Shown in pieces: positions 50,614-63,963 of a DNA stretch of 64,000 nt. The stretch spans positions 23,710,742 to 23,774,741 of the forward strand of contig NC_045141.1 in assembly GCF_008831285.2 (NCBI RefSeq). Direction: 5' to 3'. Every line of letters starts with the position of its first letter. Positions within the stretch are counted from its first letter, which is position 1. A model generated the notes under the pieces. That model worked only from the letters and a program-made list of their open reading frames with translations, was not told the DNA's origin and ran no database searches. Source of the DNA: Nymphaea colorata (Eukaryota; Streptophyta; Magnoliopsida; Nymphaeales; Nymphaeaceae). Position numbers and translations under genes: made by a program.

Positions 50614-52487
50614 CTTTCTGTCTCTCTCGCTCTCCGTGTGTGTGGTGGCTAGCTCCACATTCACCAAGTAGGCGTAGTAAAGTTATAGACGTGAAAGGTG
50701 GATGTGAGGTCCAGCCATGTGGGAGGACAATTCGTTGGATCCGGTTTATAATCCGATCATAGATATTATTTCTAGATTTAGATCAATCAACTACGCATAT
50801 CTGAGGTTAGGTTTCTTGTTTCAGATGAACACGACACAGTGGTTTTCACACTAACTCTGTAATGGACTGTTTCTACGGGTCCAGAATCCACATTCAGGAG
50901 TCCTTTGCATGTAGGCACCCTATGCCCTTCCGATCTCATTTTGTTTGGCTCTGGATCTTTACACTGTAGCCGGCACCAGGTTTCACAGATTGGGGACATG
51001 GCAAAGCATGATGGCACATTGTTATGCGGACCCTAATTGGACTGTATCACAATGGGGAGCCCATGATCCTAGAGGAGGAAGATAGTTGTTGCCTGTACGT
51101 CTCTTCCTCTTGCATCATACTCTCTGACTGGTTTCAATTTTAAATTTTCAACTCCAACTACCTAAATGTACCATCCTCCTCATTTTTCTCTCTCCCACTT
51201 CTTTTTCTTTCTTCCTTTTTTAAGTGTTACAGCGGGCTCTGTCATGTTCATTTGCGGCCTCAAGCCCATAGATTTCATGTGGACTGGTATTCTAGGCACT
51301 GGCACAAACAAAGCGGGACCAAATGTGCCTGCAGTGTCGTCCTTGGCTGTATTACCATGAGAAGACGTGGGCAGTGATGCATGCTTAATGGACTTTCGTG
51401 AGCGTCTGCAAGCATGTATCCACAAAATAGGAAAAAAAGAAAAGCTAGTGATACAATTAAGAGTCATCCGCCGATGGTGCATGCGCATTCCAAGTTGTCT
51501 GCTAGACTCCTTCTGAAAGAGTTCAAGTTGGAAAGGACATTACATTACACGTGACTACCCAAGGCGTACGTCTCTTGCCTTGGACTGAAACAGCGAAGTT
51601 TGCAACTAGCATCGATCCAAATGATTCCCTTTGTTGAGTTCACATCGCTCTCTCATTATATGTGTTTCATTGACATAAGTATTCGGTGAAATTTTTCACA
51701 ACATCTCGTCCTTTAAACCATATTAAATATCCCTCAACTCAATACCAAGATCCTTCAATGCCATCGACATAAAATGTCTTTGTGAATTGAACGGGAACAT
51801 GCTTATTTGCATGCCACCCATTTGTGCTATCCATAATTGGGCGAGAGAGGGAGGGGTAGCCCTCAGTTATTAAAACTCAAATTTATTGGATCACATTTAG
51901 ATCTATGATCCAAGAGTTTCCAAACACGACATATCACTACTTGTCATCTATTAGTTGATTTGCTCACTAGTTTGTAGAGCATGGAAACTAATAAATATGA
52001 GAAACTGCCACAGCAAATAACCGAGGCCTACCACCACGGTCGATATTTTAGAACGTCTTTCTTTTAAGAGGGAAAATTTGCGAACGATTTTTACGTTTTT
52101 CCTTGATGCGGTGGATTATCGTTTGAAAATTTTGCAAATGGAGGCTCAAGTTTTCAGAACCTCAAATTTTGAGGACCAACAAAGAGACCCTCAGCATTTA
52201 CTCCATTGTTCATAAATGTGCGCCTTCACTGACGAAGATGGACGAAGACTTTCCTTTCTTTTGCTAATGACCACATTACGTCGCTCTGTAGCCTCCTGTC
52301 AGCCCACCTGTAAAACCTCTATCCTTTCCCGACCAAAGGAAAACTGTACAGATAATACTACAACAATTTATAGAAGGCCCAAAGACCACCTTCTTTTGTG
52401 TCATAACATTGTGTAGGAGATTGCTTCTAGATACCCACAAAATCAAAATATTTGTAGATTGTTCAACTCCTCACTAACACATAAGCA
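50614..52487. other. Upstream flank of FMO B
   Basis: Holds the FMO B promoter. Collinear with 61,060-62,995 (unit C) and, to about 51,640, with the flank of FMO A. No gene recognised. TTTATAGAAGG near 52,366 is a possible TATA box for the small frame that begins at 52,488. Confidence 0.6.
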
Positions 52488-52800
52488 ATGGCTGCCAAGA
52501 CCACCATTGTGCTGATTCTCTTCTTTGTCTTTTGTTCTTCATTGGACCAAGCTACGGGCGCTTCAAACACTCAACGTTTGGCAGGTCCTTCCAAAACCAG
52601 GGATCTTAGTGTGGGTGATCATTTTCTCACATGAAACGACCCCTTTTGGATGGAGACTATGATAAAATTCAAGAACAACACTAGAGGACCACTTCCAGCA
52701 GAATTAGGTCGTCTTCACAACCTGTTGCAATTACAGTAATATTACAGAGCAGCTTCCATCTTCAATATTTAAACTATTCTGCTTTAATGGAGTTGGAGTT
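52488..52800 (+). pseudogene. Signal-peptide ORF (48 aa) followed by LRR receptor-like relic, unit B
   Basis: ATG at 52,488 opens MAAKTTIVLILFFVFCSSLD, a good signal peptide, then QATGASNTQRLAGPSKTRDL and SVGDHFLT, stopping at 52,634. Just downstream, frames encode NNTRGPLPAELGRLHNLLQL (about 52,675-52,734) and, after a shift, NITEQLPSSIFKL: two successive leucine-rich-repeat segments of the LRR receptor-kinase kind. The simplest reading is a decayed LRR receptor-like gene that keeps its signal peptide. A short secreted peptide gene is the alternative. A TATA-like TTTATAG lies about 120 bp upstream of the ATG. Confidence 0.5.
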
Positions 52801-53276
52801 GGCACCAAATTCCATCTCCCCCACCAATTTGCTTTTTACGTTGCACAAACTGAATACAAATTCTGTCTGTATTTATGTGAACGGCTCAGGCCATTTTGGT
52901 ATATTAGTTATTTCAAATAACTTTCTCTGTCAACAACCGTCAAAAACAGGGTTTCATTTGTGAGAAAGTAAAACTTGAGGGCCTCCATGTTGCCCTTCAA
53001 AAGTTGAGGGTCGATGTATCATAGGCTTGGAAACATGAGCGTCTATCTGTTATTTTTTCTTATCATTTCCTTTTGATGCAATGGGCTGTGAGTCGTGGCG
53101 GCTCACCATTTTTTTTTTCTCCTCTTTTCTTTTCTTTTCTTTTTTCGAAATGATGATCGTGAAGCCCAATTGCATCTTATAAAAATAACACCATGGAAAG
53201 CTCAATTCAAACTTCATGTGGAGTCATGAACTTAACATGACACCTTTTAAATGATCTTCTTGCCACCTGCTGACGC

Positions 53277-53468
53277 TTATCTAGGTGCCATGGATAAATC
53301 ACCATTGTTCCATATGCTAGCGGAGTTCCCGATGCCTATGACGTACCAGTTGTCCTTCGGCCTTGTGGTGGTACCAAGCGGCAGTATAATGCAACGCCCA
53401 GGGTTCAAAACTGGTATATGTAGAGTAAAAGAAAGGAACACGAGGAGTATGAGGCATATACCACTCAT
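53277..53468 (-). CDS. Small open frame, putative signal peptide, unknown (63 aa), unit B
   Basis: From ATG 53,468: MSGICLILLVFLSFTLHIPV (hydrophobic, signal-peptide-like), then GTTTRPKDNWYVIGIGNSAS and a tail ending SMAPR. A paralogue of 70 aa lies at 63,751-63,963. By eye about 15 of 63 codons differ in amino acid and about 8 are silent, so constraint is weak or absent. I do not recognise the family. It could be the 5' exon of a larger gene or a relic. Confidence 0.3.
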   Translation of the reverse strand: MSGICLILLVFLSFTLHIPVLNPGRCIILPLGTTTRPKDNWYVIGIGNSASIWNNGDLSMAPR

Positions 53469-53499
53469 CTTTGTTTCCACATGCTAACAGAGCTCATTG

Positions 53500-54092
53500 T
53501 TTCCCATATCTTACAAGCCCACAGTTTTGGTGCATCCGAAGCAGTGTTGTAAAATTTAGTTTCTGAACCAAACTATGAAGTTGCCAATTCGGTGAATCGG
53601 CCCTATTTTGATTCAGGTAAATCAGTCAAAAATTTAAAAAATCATTTCAAAAAATAAATGAAAATTGTAAAAAATAAACAAAATAAGAAATAAATATATT
53701 AAAATTCTAGTGAGAATTTGAATGTGGCGCTTTTGAATCAGCTGGTTCGGGCCGATTCTGGTAACGCATATCCAGACACCAGGAGTGGAGTTGAGAAGTA
53801 TGGGATAGCACAACATGAAGACCAACTGAACCAGCCGTGAATTTGTTCAGTCTTGGAACCTATTCACCACAACGTAAGGCACAAGACAAGTCACCTCTAT
53901 CCAGTAGTAACATCAAAGCCCTGCAGCCAGTTAACAGAAAAACTAATTTTATCGTCCCGAAATTTCAATGGTTCACCATGATTTCCTGAGAATGAGAAAC
54001 TTGCTTCATTCTTTATCAGAATTATTACAGAAATTTCAGCGAAACAATGTTCTCATAAGTGCTACATGGGAAAGAACACAAGAAAGATACCG
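53500..54092. other. Unit B/D spacer
   Basis: Non-coding, AT-rich, with a degenerate GAATCGGCC / GATTCAGG(TAA) repeat region at about 53,540-53,860 reminiscent of a MITE; no termini defined. Confidence 0.4.
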
Positions 54093-54284
54093 TCATATTT
54101 TCAACGTCTTAAGTGAAAGGAAGTGTTCCTGGGCTTGCAAAACCAAATCATGGTCATCCCATTCATCACGATAAGTTTCAGGCTGTGTCCGCCTCCTCTT
54201 GGAAGCCTCAGCATACATCTTCCTTCTCCAATTCTCCACCTTCGGATATCCACATTGTGTTGCAAGCCAATCATCATACTCAAA
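54093..54284 (-). pseudogene. FMO relic D: solitary terminal exon
   Basis: A single open exon of 64 codons with an intact TAG acceptor encoding FEYDDWLATQCGYPKVENWR and PETYRDEWDDHDLVLQAQEH, ending LKTLKI and TGA. It corresponds to exon 7 of copies A-C but is the most divergent of the four. Exons 1-6 are absent: to the right the DNA passes directly into sequence matching the FMO A upstream flank (from about 54,600, compare about 43,490). Confidence 0.88.
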
Positions 54285-55805
54285 CTACAAGTAGAAAATG
54301 GCTTTTGACCCAAGTCAGTAGCATGAAAATCAATTCCACGGAACAAGAGATCCTGTCATAACGAACATAACTGACACACATTTTTCAACAACAAGTTTTC
54401 AGCTCAGCTGGGCACCATTGCCAAAGTAATCTTTGTCGGGCGGGGGCTTCGGTTTCTACTCCCCTGCATACTAAGTCCTTATTTGTTTCACACAGTTTTC
54501 TGTCAAGACTCAAAATAGATCATTCTACCAGAAAAATATCAAAAATTGGAGGGCAAATATAACGAGCAACATAAAACGAGGGGGACCCAGCCTCAATATT
54601 GAAAAGTTTTGACTCCAACAGCCTAAATCTTCTGTTCTCCATAATTTTCTGCCTCCCCGTCTTCTTCGTCTTCTCTCTTTGTTGTAAGCGTTACAGCGGG
54701 CTATGTCATGTTCATGTGCCGTCTGAAGCCCACGGATTTCAAATGAATTGGCATTTTAGGCACTGGCACACGAGAGAGGGACAAAATTTTTCCCGTTCAA
54801 GTTGCTTCTTGGCTGTATTATCATGAGAAAACAGGGAAAGCGAGGCTTAAGGGAGTTTTGTGGGCTTTTGCAAGCATGTATCCACAAATAAAAGAACAAA
54901 GGAAAAGCCAGTGGCACAATTAGGAATCATCAGCCAATGGGGCATGTGCTTACCCAGTTGGTGTACAGCCCTTTTGTTTTAATAATAAGGTTGGGAGACC
55001 TACTCTCCCCGCAGGCTTGCACCGAGAAGATACAACCCCAGGCTCAAGCCTCTTGCCTCGGAGTCAAACAGCGCAGTTCGCAAGTCCAAATGATTGCCTT
55101 TGTTGAGTTTTCAAAAAGAAAAATAACTTTTCCTTTCAAAACGTGTGATTCAAACAAGGTATTTTTTTGCATGTGATTCAGGACGACATGCATGAGAGAA
55201 GTTTGCATCAAGATGATTGTCCAACAAGAATGTTGAAATCGACAGACCTCATACGGGAAAGGGGGTTGGACTTGACATGCGGATCTCATATCCTTCCCAT
55301 GTGCAAGGAGGCAAAGACCACCCTCACAGTAGTGATTTACTGCCAGTAGCCGAGGGCTTCTGTAGCTGAAACTCAGGCTTGGAAAGAAAGAGGAAGACAG
55401 AGAGACGGAGCCATATGAGCTGGTTGGGTCTGTTGCTTACACCATTCCCTTAAAAGGTTTTCCTTATTTTCAAATGAATATTTTTAAATATTTTTTATGC
55501 TATGTACTCCTTTGACATGACAACTGCTCACACCAACCTTCCCAAGGTTTCTTTGTTTTCAAATTAATATTTTTAAATGTTTGTTATGTTGTGTATAAGA
55601 GTGTCTACATGTAAATCTGCAAAGAGTGCCCCCTCCAGATTTTGTTTCTGACTCGGCCAATGGAGAGAAGTGGATACTAGTTAAGGGTTATGTCAAGGTG
55701 CGCACGCATACATGCACATATTCACAGAGAGAGAGAGAGGGAGCAAAGGACAGCAAGTCATTGACAAACAGTACCACAGAGAGAGAGAGACGAGAGGAAG
55801 ATACT
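54285..55805. other. Flank of relic D, related to FMO A upstream flank
   Basis: From about 54,600 collinear with 43,490-44,812, including the purine/pyrimidine leader and the GA microsatellite just before the BAG7-derived DNA. No gene supported. Confidence 0.7.
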
Positions 55806-56189
55806 TGGAGGGGTTGTTTGGCTGGGAAATTCTTTTCTCGTTTTATTTAGATGGAAAATACTTGCATTGCCCACATGAGTTAAGTGACGTATCCGGTACT
55901 TTCATGCAATGCTTTGGATGATGATCGTGGTGATGATGGTGGTGATGATCACGGTCATTGTCATGACCATGGAAGTTTCTGAGTACCAAGATGGAAATGA
56001 CTCAGCTATTTAGATTTTAAAACACGATTTGTACAATTTTTCTCTTAGATTGGTCTGACGAAGATCTTTTCCTACAATGGGCCTTTGCCTCCAAAGGCGA
56101 GTTAATGGAGTTTATCACATGACCCGGGATGCACCTGTCATCCTGTCTTATGTAGGACTCTGTTGAATAATTGGATAATCTTTAGTCTT
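55806..56189 (+). pseudogene. BAG7 intron-1 remnant, unit C
   Basis: Starts with GGGGTTGTTTGGCTGGGAAA exactly as in unit B and follows BAG7 intron 1 up to ATCTTTAGTCTT, just before where exon 2 should begin. It then jumps to DNA matching about 46,438 of unit B (TATGGCCTAGACCC). Exons 2 and 3 and part of the 3' flank, about 1.27 kb, are deleted. Confidence 0.85.
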
Positions 56190-56376
56190 ATGGCCTAGAC
56201 CCTTCAACATACTAGCCTCCTAAAATGGCCGGTTTGGACTCCGGTTTCCGCAAGTTATACTACTTTCCCAAGTTAGTTAACCAATAACTTTTTACTTCTC
56301 AAGGGAGCGTTTGAATGACCATGGAAAGGATTTCGTGAAATTTCATAAAAAAGGGCATAGAACAGAATCATCTACA

Positions 56377-57251
56377 TGTTGAAAACATAAAAATGAGAAA
56401 TTTTAATGTGGAGTAATTTTATTTATCCACGGAAGCCTTAAGATTGATAAAGTATTTCAACGTCTTATATATAGGCATTACAGCGGAGGCAACTCATTTT
56501 AAGGAGTTGATACAAAATATTCATTATCAACACAATGGTTCCTTGAGTTGTGCTTGTTATTAACTGTTTCCAGAACCGTTGACATGATCTTTTGCCTCAT
56601 ATTTGCTAACAATCCTTTCCATAATGATGGCATCCTCATCAAATGTGTTGCACTGTTAACCATCGTTCTTTTCATCTTCCCTTGGAGGGTGCACAAGTCC
56701 AAATTTGTCATGGAGATTTTGTAAAGGTAGATCATGTTTTGGGAGTGATTCAAAAATCCTAAGTTTGATTCCTGAAGATTTTGTTAATAGGACTGAGTCC
56801 TTGCTTTGGCAAAGAATGCAGTGAACTCTTTCATCGTCTGCAAGCCATCTTTGGGCTTCGATCTTCTTCTCCTGCTCATTAATGAAGAAGGCAGTGATCT
56901 CTTTGATCGTCTATAGGTCATCTTTGGACTTCAATTTTGTTCTCCTGCTTTGATATCATGAAGAAAAACAAAAAAGATAGGAAATTTTAAAGTGCATTAT
57001 TTTTATTTATCCACGAAAGATCATTGGCTTTGAAATTGATAAAGTATGTCAATCTTTTAGCTGAGATAACTCCAATTTTAAAGAGCTGTTACAAAATATT
57101 CATTATCACAAAACCGTTTTCCAATATTCTGCTCGTTAACTATTTCCATAATTCATCATCTTGATTTTTGCCACCATATTTGCAAACGATCCTTTCCATA
57201 ATGTTGGCATCTTTATCATATGTGTTGTGCCCTTAACCATCATTTTTTTCA
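56377..57251 (-). mobile_element. TRIM-like small LTR retroelement, 875 bp, antisense
   Basis: Terminal direct repeats 56,377-56,674 (298 bp) and 56,959-57,251 (293 bp), with 284 bp between and no coding capacity. Target duplication CTACA at 56,372-56,376 and 57,252-57,256 is exact; units A and B show the empty site (ATCTACATAGCCC, ATCTACATAGGCC). Read on the minus strand the repeats run TGAAAA...TTCA/AACA, and the base after the 5' repeat begins TGATATCAAAGC (56,947-56,958), 10 of 12 matches to the tRNA-iMet primer site TGGTATCAGAGC. The two repeats are only about 70% alike by eye. Confidence 0.8.
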
Positions 57252-57609
57252 CTACATAGCCCCTCAGTGCATCCCGATGATGCTGTCGAAGAAAAAGTGA
57301 CGACTTTTTTCCACAGAAATTTGTTCTTGAAAATGTCGAGAATGTTAGAAAATTACTTGTTTGAAATTTTCAGTACATATTTTCAGTTTACCGAACTCCA
57401 AGGTTTTTCGCCTGTCTGTCCAACATGACTACATGCTTGATGCATGTCACACACGGAGCCACAAACTTAATTTCCCTCCTTGTTTATACGAAATAAGATT
57501 ATAAGAATACTGCTTCCTTGTTTAGGACACTAAATAAGTCCACCGAAACAATGACCCAGAAGGGAGCAAATGGTGAAGATACAAATACACAACAAACCAC
57601 AGCAAGACA
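57252..57609. other. Unit C spacer left of FMO C
   Basis: Collinear with 46,795-47,165 of unit B. Contains the empty site of the unit A copia insertion (about 57,340). Confidence 0.8.
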
Positions 57610-60600
57610 TCATCTTATTTTCAACTTTTCAAGAGAAAGGAAGCTCTCCTGGGCTTGTAAAACCAAGTCATGGTCGTCCCATTCATCACGATAAGTCTCT
57701 GGTCGAGCCCCCCTGTTCACTGAAGCTGCCTCGTACATTCCCTTCCTCCAGCTCTCCACCATTGGGCAGCCGCATTGCGTTGCAAGCCAATCATCATACT
57801 CGAACTGTCAAAGTTGCAGCAGTTTTTTCCCAAGTTAAGACCATTATATAATAAGCTGAATGTCAACAAACACCAGATTGGCAGACGGTGCATACATTGA
57901 TTCCACACTCACAATAGTCAAATCTGAAAATAGAAACTTTCAAGCTTGTGATTATTGGTCAATCACACGAATATGTGATTGCAATCACAAGCTGAGAAAC
58001 TATCACCTTTGCTCTCACGCCTACCTCTGAAATAACCTAACCTTAAGTGATGTTAACAGGACGAGAACAACTGTACCTGATATTCTGACATATTATGAGT
58101 ATAACGCTGAGGGTAACCAACATCTTCTATCTGGGAGTAAAAAGCTTCTACATCCTCCATCATCTCTTTTTCAGTTGGAAGCGAAACCTTTTCTGAGAGA
58201 ATGCCTGCCACCCATTTGCTTTGTAATTCAAACATCGGAAAAGGTAGCATCTGCAGTAAAACCAAAGAAGCATTAGCCCCTTAATCATAACTAAAACCAT
58301 TGCTTTACTGTGTCTGAGAGAAAACCTTCCATGGTATGCCAATGAACGAAAGCGACGGAGCCAATGGCGGTGGGAAAACATGCTTATACACTGGGCCAAG
58401 CCGGTTATCATCCACAGTCACAACACCATTTGTCTCCAGAAATGGGAAATGATATTGGTAGCTGCAATAAGATTCATATAACAGACGACAATTAAAAAGA
58501 GCACCAATGCAAGTTCAAGGCTGTAATGAGTTTTGCTTTGGTGGGGCAACTAAACGCCATCTACAGAATGAGTCAAAGTGGACAGGACAGAAAATCCATC
58601 AGCGGACAGACTACTAGAAAACTTAGACCAAGCCACCAAGGGCGTAAGCAGTAAAATATACAGGAACAGCTCCACTGTTTCCACACCAATGCATAGGCCA
58701 TAAGTTTTGGAGGCAAAGCCAGCATATCTTTCTCTATAAGTAGACAGGAAGATTCAAGTTGAACCGTGTGAAGAGAAAAAATATGGTTCAAGCATGCTGG
58801 TGTTCGTATGTGCATGTCGAATATGTATCCCACAGAAAAGAGCTACCTCAAGAAAACCTACTTTTAAAAGCATAGGCAAACCAAGTTTACATAATACTGT
58901 ACCCTGTGCAATGTAGAATGACATCAGCTACAACTGAACTTCCATCGGTGAATACCACTTTTCCATCCTCATGGGCACTTTTGATCTGCATAGTTTCAGC
59001 TAATATTAGCTTTAGTGTTTCACTCGATGACGTGGTACTACTTTTACTAACAGCTTCTTCTGCAGTAACCTTTTGAGATGTTAACAGTAGGGGAACCTTA
59101 CCGTGGGATGAAGCCACATGTTGTCGAAGCCTGGTTGAATTTTTGTCGTTTCGATCAATGCAGACCTTGAGGATATATGAACTTCCTTCGCCATTGGAGC
59201 AATGTCTCTAGAAATATCAGAACCACTGGCTGCATCACCTATTAAGACCACTACCTAAAAAGGAGATTAAAGGTAAATGTGATGCACAATTATTTGGCAT
59301 CTCGGATGCATGAAATAGGCCATTCCAGATTTGAACGATCAAAATAGCTGCCTATGGTGACAAGGTCGTATTTGGATTTCGTATGCCCACTTAATAATAT
59401 CATTCGCATGGGTGGGGCCAGTGCAGACCAACTTTTATAAAAGCTTGATTGTTTTACGCGTCAAGATTTTGAAAACAACAAAATGCAAACAGCTCTTTAG
59501 CATGTAACAGGAACTAAACCTTTATTTAATTTGGACACATTCCTAAAGAAAGAAAATCAACAGCCGTGAATGTAAATCAGTAAGAAAGACGCTGTAAATG
59601 TCCCAGACCAAAATTTATATCGAACTATGCCCGAAACAGATGGTAGATTATCGAATTTCAAATGCAGAGGATTCTGTATTTTGATGACATGTTTGAGACA
59701 GAAATGGATTAATGAGGCCATGATTTTAAAATAGCACTCTGGCATCCCTGATGAAATTTCAGAACTACTTAAAGACAATCAAATAATGAACTGCTTTTAG
59801 AATATAATGACATGTACAGAAGAATTCTGTGTGGAAAACTATACTTCCATCATGGGCAGGCAGCCCCAGATGTAGAGCGCTATGACAATTAACAGGCGTA
59901 TTTCAACCATTCGCATACCTTATCCTCAAATGGTTTAGGAACACGATAGTTGTGGCTGTGAATTTGCTTGCCTGGCCATTTATCAACACCTACAAGAAGC
60001 AACAGTAGGGAAGCAGTCATAAAAGAAAGTAATTGAAGAACAGAAAGACATTTAATTTTTATAACAATAAAAATTATTCATGGCAGGATGGAGATAGGGT
60101 AACACTTCATTTTCATTGTCGCCTCTTGCTGAGACAAAGCCTTCCCCTCTCTAATCGATCCGTGCCTTGTCAGTCTAGGTGAAGGTTCCTGGAAGAATCC
60201 TTCACTTCGTTGTTGTACTCATTTGAGGAGGTACCACAAGTATAATGTAAGTTGAAAACACGATTTGGTAGCATGAAATGCAAAGACCGAATCAGCATTG
60301 CATACAAACATGCAAAATATGAGACTCGAAATTAAAATGAAGGCAGCAACAGTCAGCAGCTCAAGCATATAGTTCATATTCCTAACACTCATAATCCTGC
60401 TTCAAATGAATCAGGAATTAATTACATTCGGTTTCAGTCTGTGAACATGGTAGAATTCAACTCCCCTTCATGTCCATGCAACGTATAAGATAGCACCAAA
60501 TTACCAGGGATCTCAGCGATACGAGGCTCTGTGTGATGGCCGCTGCAGACCACGACAGCATCAAAGACCTCACTCACGTCGACGGCCTCTTGCCGCTGAG

Positions 60601-61059
60601 GACCTTCCGCGACCGAACCAGCCACCTCCCGTCCGCCGCCCTGGTTACATGGAAGACGTCGGTTTGGAATCGGATCAACTTCAAGAGGTCGAAGTCCAAG
60701 GCGAAGTCGGAGAGGTAGGCGAGCACCTCCTCGTGGCTGGGGAACCGCCGGTCGTCGAGGCCGGCCACCGCCGTGAACGGGTAGTCGAAAAACCCCATTG
60801 ACTCCCTGGGGACGTTGGTGCGGAGAGACTTGTAGAGGCTGCTTTGGACCACTATCCGACTGGGGTCGCGGGCGAGGAGGTCACCGGAGTCGACCTTCGA
60901 AGTATAGACTCACGTGCCGCCGACGGTGTCACCCCGCTCGAAGACAACCACGCGGTGGCCCTCCTTCTTCAACTCCCTCGCGGCCACCAGCCCCGCCGCC
61001 CCCGCTCCGATCACCGCCACCTCCTTCGCCTTCATAGCGTCCCTCGCTGTACTCCCCAT
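57610..61059 (-). pseudogene. FMO copy C: flavin-containing monooxygenase, broken
   Basis: Exons: 60505-61059, 59919-59989, 59102-59254, 58903-58985, 58326-58461, 58077-58250, 57610-57804, same layout as copy B. Exon 1 begins [20 protein letters not shown] with the FAD motif. A TGG-to-TGA change at 60,910-60,912 truncates the protein within DTVGGT*. A one-base deletion near 60,590 (GGCCTC-TTGCCG against GGCCTCCTCGCCG) shifts frame at VLSG. Exons 2-7 are open with intact splice sites, and nucleotide identity to copy B is about 96% in exon 6 (7 differences in 174 by eye). The C-terminus ends LSLEKLKIR as in copy A. Confidence 0.9.
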
Positions 61060-62995
<1,936 letters not shown>

Positions 62996-63300
62996 ATGGC
63001 TGCCGTTTGCCAAGACCACCATTGTGCTGATTCTCTTCTTTATCTTTTGTTCTTCACGGGCGCTTCAAACACTCGACGTTTGGCAGGTCCTTCCAAAACC
63101 AGGGATCTTAGTGTGGGTGATCATTTTCTCACATGAAACAACCCCTTTTTGATGGAGAATATGATAAAATTCAAGAACAACACTAGAGGACCACTTCCAG
63201 CAGGTCGTCTTCACAACCTGTTGCAATTACAGTAATATTACAGATCAGCTTCCATCTTCAATATTTAAACTATTCTGCTTTAATGAAGTTGGGGTTAGCA
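62996..63300 (+). pseudogene. Signal-peptide ORF / LRR relic, unit C copy (frame-shuffled)
   Basis: Same locus as 52,488-52,800. Relative to B there is a 7-bp insertion (GTTTGCC) after codon 3 and a 13-bp deletion later. Together they restore the frame, so the end still reads RRLAGPSKTRDLSVGDHFLT, but the hydrophobic signal segment is read out of frame. LRR-like segments follow at about 63,180-63,270 with further indels. Confidence 0.5.
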
Positions 63301-63750
63301 TCAAATTCCATCTCCCCAACCAATTTGCTCTTTACGTTGCACAAACTGAATACCAATTCTGTCTGTATTTAAGTTAACGGCCCAGGCATTTTGTTATATT
63401 AGTTATTTCAAATAACTTTCTGTCAAGTGTCAACAACCGTCAAAAACAGGGGTTCAGTTGTGAGCATCATTTAAGTAAAACTTGAGGGCCTCCATGTTGG
63501 CCTTCGAAAGTTGAGGGTCGATGTGTTATAGGCTTGGAAACATGTGCGTCTATCTGTTATTTTTTCTTATCATTTCCTTCTGATGTAATGGGCTGTGAGT
63601 CGTGGCGGCTCACCATGTTTTTTTTTTTTTTCTTCTCTTTTCTTTTTTCAAAATGATGATCGTGAAGCCCAATCGCATCTTATAAAAATAATACCATGGA
63701 AGTAGAAGGTTCAAACTTAATGTGTAGTCATGAACTTAACATGACATCTT

Positions 63751-63963
63751 TTAAATTATCTTCTTGCCATCTGCCCAAGGAGCCATGGACCACTCACCAT
63801 TGTCCCATATGCTAGCGGAGTTCCCGATGCCCACGACGTACCAGTTGTCCTTCGGCCTTGCGATGGTACCAAGTGGCAGTATGATGGAACGTGCAGGGTT
63901 CAGAACTGGTCTATGAAGCGTAAGAGAGAGGACTACGAAGCCTATGAGGCATAAACCACTCAT
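63751..63963 (-). CDS. Small open frame, putative signal peptide, unknown (70 aa), unit C
   Basis: Paralogue of the frame at 53,277-53,468. From ATG 63,963: MSGLCLIGFVVLSLTLHRPV, then GTIARPKDNWYVVGIGNSAS, and a tail ending WSMAPWADGKKII, seven residues longer than the unit B copy. No family recognised. It may be the first exon of a gene cut by the window or a decaying frame. Confidence 0.3.
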   Translation of the reverse strand: MSGLCLIGFVVLSLTLHRPVLNPARSIILPLGTIARPKDNWYVVGIGNSASIWDNGEWSMAPWADGKKII

